From Bacillota bacterium (GTDB taxonomy: Bacteria; Bacillota; Clostridia; Christensenellales; SZUA-584): a DNA stretch of 64,000 nucleotides. Of this stretch, positions 60,239 through 64,000 are shown piece by piece. A program made the translations under genes and the position numbers. Under the pieces are notes generated by a model, which was not told the origin of the DNA, did not search any database, and saw only the letters and a program-made list of their open reading frames with translations. The stretch's first letter is position 1. Each line of letters begins with the position of its first letter. Where the stretch lies: the NCBI GenBank assembly GCA_023459495.1, contig JAEWTL010000089.1, positions 19,916-83,915 of the forward strand, in the 5' to 3' direction.

Positions 60239-61867
60239 ATGATCAGCGCACAGGGGGTATCCCTGCAATACGGCGGGACGATGCTGTTTAAGGACGTGGA
60301 GGTGCAGTTTTCGGCGGGAAACTGCTATGGCATCATTGGCGCGAACGGCACGGGCAAATCGACCTTCTTAAAGATACTGTCGGGCGAGATTGAGCCGGGC
60401 AGCGGGGATATCGTGGTGACGCCGGGCGAGCGCATCGCGGTGCTGAAGCAGGACCATTTTGCGTACAACGACTATACCGCGGTGCAGACGGTCATCATGG
60501 GCCACGCGCGGCTGTATGAGATCACAAAGGAAAAGGACGCGCTTTACGCCAAGGAGGACTTTGACGACGCGGACGGGCTGAAGCTGGCCGAGTTGGAGGG
60601 CGAGTTCTCTGAGATGGACGGCTGGAATGCGGAGCCCAACGCGGAAGCGCTCTTAAACGGCCTCGGCGTGACGGCAGAGCATCACAACCGACTGATGGCA
60701 GAGCTTTCCGGGCCGATCAAGGTGAAGGTGCTGTTGGCGCAGGCGCTGTTCGCAAAGCCGGACATATTGCTGCTGGACGAACCGACCAACGGACTCGACC
60801 TGCACGCGGTGCGGTGGCTGGAGAACTTTTTGATGGACTTCCCCAACACCGTGATCGTGGTGTCGCATGACCGGCACTTTTTGAACAAGGTGTGCACGCA
60901 CATCGTGGACATCGACTACGGCAAGATCAAGATGTACGTGGGCAACTACGACTTCTGGTATCAGTATACGCAGCTGGCGGCGCGGCAGGCCAGCGACGAG
61001 CGTAAGCGTTCCGAGCAGAAGGCCAAGGAGCTGGAGGAGTTCATCCGGCGGTTCAGCGCCAACGCGAGTAAGTCCAAGCAGGCCACCTCGCGCAAGAAGA
61101 TGCTGGACAATTTGCAGATGGGCAACTTCGAGCCGTCGTCGCGGCGGTATCCGTACGTCAACTTCAAGCCGGAACGGGACATCGGCAACGAAGTGCTGAC
61201 TGTGAAGGGCATCAGCAAGACCATCGGCGGGCGCAAGGTGCTCGACAAGGTGGAGTTTATCGTGCAGCCCGGCGACAAGATCGCTTTTACGGGCCGGGAT
61301 GAGCTGGCGCGCACTACGCTGTTTCAGATTCTGATGGGCGAGATGGAGCCGGACGAAGGCAGCTACAAGTGGGGTGTGACCACGAAGCAGGCGTATCTGC
61401 CCGCGGACAACTCGGCGTTTTTCAACGGCGTGGACCTCTCGCTGGTGGACTGGCTGCGGCAGTTTTCCACCGACAAGTTTGAAAGTACCATCCGCGGCTG
61501 GCTGGGGCGCATGCTGTTCTCCGGCGAGGACGCGCTCAAGCAGGCCAAGGTATTATCCGGCGGCGAGAAGGTGCGCTGCATGCTGGCAAAGATGATGCTC
61601 TCCGGCGCGAACGTGCTCATCATGGACGAACCGACAAACCACCTCGATCTGGAGTCCATTACGGCCCTGAACGAGGGCATGGTGAACTTCACCGGCACGA
61701 TGCTGTTCACCTCGCACGACCATCAGGTGATGCAGACCGTGGCGAACCGGGTGATGGAGATTCTGCCGGGGTATCTGATCGACCGGCGGTGCGCGTTTGA
61801 CGAGTATTTGGAGAACCCGGAGGTGGAGGCGCTGCGCGCGCAGTATTCCGGCGACGCGGGGCTGTAA
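60239..61867 (+). CDS. ABC-F subfamily ATP-binding protein (YbiT/YkpA-like) with altered second Walker A
   Basis: 542 residues, soluble, two ATPase domains joined by a charged linker (about 245-315), the layout of ABC-F translation factors acting on the ribosomal exit site. Domain 1: Walker A GANGTGKS (34-41), LLLDEPTNGLD, H-loop VVSHDRHF; its signature reads LSGPI (156-160) instead of LSGGQ. Domain 2: GRDELARTTL, where the Walker A lysine is replaced by Arg358; signature LSGGEK and LIMDEPTNHLD are intact. The family normally keeps the lysine, so site 2 may hydrolyse poorly. GGAGGAG lies 14 bases before ATG 60239, rather far. Single gene with terminator. Confidence 0.9.
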   Translation: MISAQGVSLQYGGTMLFKDVEVQFSAGNCYGIIGANGTGKSTFLKILSGEIEPGSGDIVVTPGERIAVLKQDHFAYNDYTAVQTVIMGHARLYEITKEKDALYAKEDFDDADGLKLAELEGEFSEMDGWNAEPNAEALLNGLGVTAEHHNRLMAELSGPIKVKVLLAQALFAKPDILLLDEPTNGLDLHAVRWLENFLMDFPNTVIVVSHDRHFLNKVCTHIVDIDYGKIKMYVGNYDFWYQYTQLAARQASDERKRSEQKAKELEEFIRRFSANASKSKQATSRKKMLDNLQMGNFEPSSRRYPYVNFKPERDIGNEVLTVKGISKTIGGRKVLDKVEFIVQPGDKIAFTGRDELARTTLFQILMGEMEPDEGSYKWGVTTKQAYLPADNSAFFNGVDLSLVDWLRQFSTDKFESTIRGWLGRMLFSGEDALKQAKVLSGGEKVRCMLAKMMLSGANVLIMDEPTNHLDLESITALNEGMVNFTGTMLFTSHDHQVMQTVANRVMEILPGYLIDRRCAFDEYLENPEVEALRAQYSGDAGL

Positions 61868-61882
61868 GGGAGATCGCACAAG

Positions 61883-61907
61883 GGACGGCTGAGGCCGTCC
61901 TTTTTTT
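61883..61907 (+). terminator. Terminator after the ABC-F gene
   Basis: GGACGGC-TGAG-GCCGTCC, then TTTTTTT. Confidence 0.9.
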
Positions 61908-61969
61908 GTAGTGAATATTGAAAGTGAATGGTGAATAGTATGCCGGACGGCGGTTGATGGGTGAGGAGC

Positions 61970-62200
61970 TGGGGTCTGGATTGCCACGTCGGCTGCGCCT
62001 CCTCGCAATGACGGTGTGGGTGGGGTACAGATAAACCGTATTGCGAAGTGTGGAGTCGGGCAGGGCGGGCGACCACACAGGGTCGCCCCTACAGGTGTGA
62101 GGATAACGCGGCGGTGTGCAGGTAATTGTCGTTCAGGTGTCGGGCGGGGATGGAGTCCGGGGTTCCTAAAAAGCACAGCTTCTTGGGGTAAAAACCCGCC
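61970..62200. repeat. C and A elements and a GTCCGGGGTTCC hairpin
   Basis: GGATTGCCACGTCGGCTGCG (61977-61996) with CTCGCAATGACGG; GGCGACCACACAGGGTCGCC (62068-62087); and a GGGGTTCC...CTTGGGG hairpin (62158-62188). Confidence 0.6.
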
Positions 62201-62830
62201 AAAAGAAAAATGAGCCGGGGTATTGAAGCCCGGCTGCAAAAAGGAGAGAAGTAAACTTGGTTGATGATATTATGCCTCAGCAATGTTATTAGAATGAAAC
62301 GTGCTTGTAAACAAAATGAGAATTCGAGACAGGGACGGGACTGTAATCTGCGCGGACAGGTGAGGATATGGCAAAAAAACAAGCCGGGGATACGATCCGG
62401 CTTGCGAAAGGAGGAAATGAAGAATTCTTATTAGATATATTATGCTGTGGAAACCTTAAGGGAACGCAACATTTGTGTGAATAAAATAAAAAATTGCGCA
62501 GAACGGCGGAAAAATGAAGCCGCGGGTTTGGACAAAAAAATAAGCCGGGGTTTTATGACCGGCTTAAAGGAGGGAATGGAAAGATTCTTATCAGGCATTA
62601 TGCTGTGGAAACCTTAAGGGAACACAACAGTTATGTAAACAAAATAAGAAATTGCGGGGAATCGACGGAAAGATGAAACTGCGGGCTTGGACAAAAAAAT
62701 AAGCCGGGGGTTTACGACCGGCTTGCGAAAGGAGGGTAATGAAAAGAAACTTATTATGGGACCTATTATGACTTGCCATTGTGATGAGAGTGGGACAGTT
62801 ATGTAAACAAAATAAGAATTCGCAGAGTAA
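62201..62830 (-). ncRNA. Tandem array of four candidate small RNAs with CCUCC motif and terminator
   Basis: Four units at 159-168-bp spacing. On the minus strand each ends in an intrinsic terminator: hairpins at 62213-62235, 62381-62403, 62542-62565 and 62701-62724 (AAGCCGG...CCGGCTT), followed by T runs, seven Ts in units 2-4. Just before each hairpin the RNA would read CCTCC or CCCTCC with TTTCG (plus-strand GGAGG at 62410, 62569 and 62731; GGAGA at 62243), complementary to ribosome binding sites. Between them, TTAAGG and ACAAAATAA blocks are conserved and no protein frame persists. Alternatively, the plus strand could be read as hairpin plus AAAGGAGG plus tiny frames, but those differ in every unit. 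Confidence 0.55.
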
Positions 62831-62945
62831 CAGTGTTTGCGAAATGGATGGATTGGGATGAGCGGCAGGACGGTGAGGGGTGAGGTGGGCAGGGCCGCGG
62901 GCAGGCGTCGGAGCCGGCCTTTGCAATGACTTAACATTGGAACCG

Positions 62946-62974
62946 TTGTTTGCCGGTTTTGGATGTGCTATGAT
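62946..62974 (+). promoter_or_regulatory. Promoter of the 63005 lipoprotein gene
   Basis: TTGTTT (62946-62951), 17-bp spacer, TATGAT (62969-62974). Confidence 0.6.
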
Positions 62975-63004
62975 ATCCTAAATTCAGGTGCTATAGGAGG
63001 CGTT

Positions 63005-63643
63005 ATGAAAAGAAGCTTGATTATACCGGTTCTGGTGGCGGCAATGCTGCTGTGCGCCTGCGCCGCGCCTGCGGTTTCGGCGGATACAAACAAGCCGTAT
63101 GTGTCCGTGTCGTTTGGATATGCGGACGGACTGAGATACGCGCCGTCCTATGCGATTTGGGTTCAGGATGAAGCGGGGAACGTGGCTACGCTGTACGCCA
63201 CCGCCAAGGCCGCAGCCGACAGCTGGGGCAGTCAGCCGCGTGAAAATGTGCTGCCAGTGTGGAAGGGCGTAAGGGAAGGCGCGGACGTGGTTTCCGGCGC
63301 TACGCCCAAGAATGGCGCGTCGCTGACGCTGAACATCCCTGAGACGTTTGTGGGCAAAAAGCTGACGTTGTACATTGAGGCCAACGCTTCCTACGACTAT
63401 AACGAGTATTACGCCGAAGGCCTGAGCGAAGGCGACGCGGGCTACAACGATGTGAACGGCCAGCCCTCCGTGGTGTGGACGATGACGCTTGATCCGTCAA
63501 CGCCGACCGGAACGGCAGCGCCTGCACTGGCAGGCACGGGCGAGGTGCTGGGCGCGGACCATGCGGTGCACGAGACAGAGCATCTGACCACCGCTGCCGG
63601 GCTGCTGACGGACATCACGGTGGAGTGGAAGCTGGGGGAATAG
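63005..63643 (+). CDS. DUF2271-like lipoprotein
   Basis: 212 residues. Signal segment SLIIPVLVAAMLLCAC has a lipobox (LLCAC), so it is lipid-anchored outside. The mature part reads YAPSYAIWVQDEAGNVATLY, then W.....V.DVVSGATPKNGA, matching the DUF2271 pattern (periplasmic or external protein, often in electron-transfer or metal-linked operons; function not established). The family motif SGATP is present. ATG 63005 has AGGAGG 4 bases upstream; ATG 62963 in the same frame overlaps the promoter. Monocistronic, with its own terminator. Confidence 0.75.
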   Translation: MKRSLIIPVLVAAMLLCACAAPAVSADTNKPYVSVSFGYADGLRYAPSYAIWVQDEAGNVATLYATAKAAADSWGSQPRENVLPVWKGVREGADVVSGATPKNGASLTLNIPETFVGKKLTLYIEANASYDYNEYYAEGLSEGDAGYNDVNGQPSVVWTMTLDPSTPTGTAAPALAGTGEVLGADHAVHETEHLTTAAGLLTDITVEWKLGE

Positions 63644-63660
63644 GCAGAGCATTTGATAAA

Positions 63661-63685
63661 AGGGCGCGGGTGAGCGCTCTTTTTT
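63661..63685 (+). terminator. Terminator after the DUF2271-like gene
   Basis: AGGGCGC-GGGTGA-GCGCTCT followed by TTTTT. Confidence 0.75.
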
Positions 63686-63739
63686 ATATGCGGACAGAAG
63701 GTGCAGTGAACAATTAACAGCTCAAGCGGGGATGCGGCG

Positions 63740-64000
63740 TGAGTTGAAGCGGCACGGCGCGTACGGGAGTCCGTGCCCTACGGGAAGGCGGCGTGAAAGC
63801 GGCATGGCGGCGGAAAGCCGGAGCGTCGGCAGGCGGGCGTCCCAAGGACGCCCCTACGGGGTGCGGGCGGAAGCGGTGGAGGCGGCAAAACGGTGGGTAG
63901 GCATCAAAAGGGATACAACACAGAAGCGGGCAGCGGCAAAGCGTCGTGCCTAGGCGGGCGGGCGTCCCAAGGACGCACAAAATGTCTCAGCTCACAATCC
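63740..64000. repeat. Variant A palindromes at the window end
   Basis: GGCGCGTACGGGAGTCCGTG with CCCTACGGG (63756-63784), GGCGTCCCAAGGACGCC with CCTACGG (63837-63859), and a third, truncated GGCGTCCCAAGGACG copy (63961-63975). Confidence 0.6.

Noticed and set aside
60704..60718. Possible frameshift or sequencing error at the LSGPI signature of the ABC-F gene
   Set aside because: The frame continues correctly on both sides with matching family residues, so it is a substitution and not a shift.
1..64000. tRNA or rRNA genes and a sortase gene
   Set aside because: Looked for T-loop GGTTCGA..CC patterns, rRNA cores and the sortase TLxTC motif by eye; none found. A covariance-model scan would be decisive for tRNAs.

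Overview
The window reads as a chromosome segment of a low-GC-phylum Gram-positive bacterium of the Clostridia type, although its own base composition is fairly GC-rich. The supporting signs are AGGAGG-type ribosome binding sites, sortase-type LPxTG surface proteins, a lipobox collagen-like protein, a CheC-type chemotaxis operon and sequences matching the Spo0A 0A-box. I see no rRNA, tRNA or CRISPR array. The genus cannot be fixed from sequence alone; an order such as Christensenellales or Eubacteriales is a guess.

Layout. 1-2567: the N-terminus of a TetR regulator (minus strand, cut by the window edge) divergent from an LPxTG lectin/InlB-repeat surface protein. 2.9-7.4 kb: HpcH/HpaI aldolase, alpha/beta hydrolase, and a MerR regulator with an aldo-keto reductase. 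7.7-9.8 kb: a CheY-CheC-diguanylate cyclase operon with a possible sigma-D promoter. 10.2-12.6 kb: a second LPxTG protein. 12.8-24.2 kb: housekeeping and accessory genes, including two GNAT acetyltransferases, a phage-type replication pair, an NLR-like STAND NTPase with TPR repeats, a SulP transporter, an AT-rich two-gene island (unknown protein plus DUF2971 protein) and an MBL-fold hydrolase. 24.5-51.9 kb: a large surface-protein region of nine genes with a TetR gene and a LytS/LytTR two-component pair inside it. 52-64 kb: small genes, an orphan phage portal gene, an IS481-family element, an ABC-F ATPase, a tandem array of candidate small RNAs, and a DUF2271-like lipoprotein.

The most interesting system is in the surface region. 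Immediately after the LytS/LytTR pair, four successive promoters (39.6, 43.8, 46.9 and 50.8 kb) each carry three direct repeats of CCATTCATCGC at an exact 21-bp period, ending 7 bp before a TTGACA-like -35 box. This is the geometry expected for a LytTR response regulator. The promoters drive a seven-bladed FG-GAP propeller protein plus a small anchored partner, two glycine-rich/Ig-like adhesins and a collagen-like lipoprotein. A single matching half-site also lies upstream of the two-component genes. A second set of surface proteins outside this regulon (387, 10226, 24546, 32459, 34932) shares a near-identical Ig-like module just before the LPxTG-type anchor.

The spaces between genes are packed with dispersed palindromic repeats. 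These include GGGCGACC..GGTCGCCCCTAC, GGAACGGTCTTGACCGTTCC and a GGATTGCTTCG..CGCAATGACGG pair. Copies have also entered coding sequence, in the portal gene and in the small gene before it. The IS481 element split one copy and left a 6-bp target duplication. Two other repeat elements are flanked by duplicated terminator hairpins.
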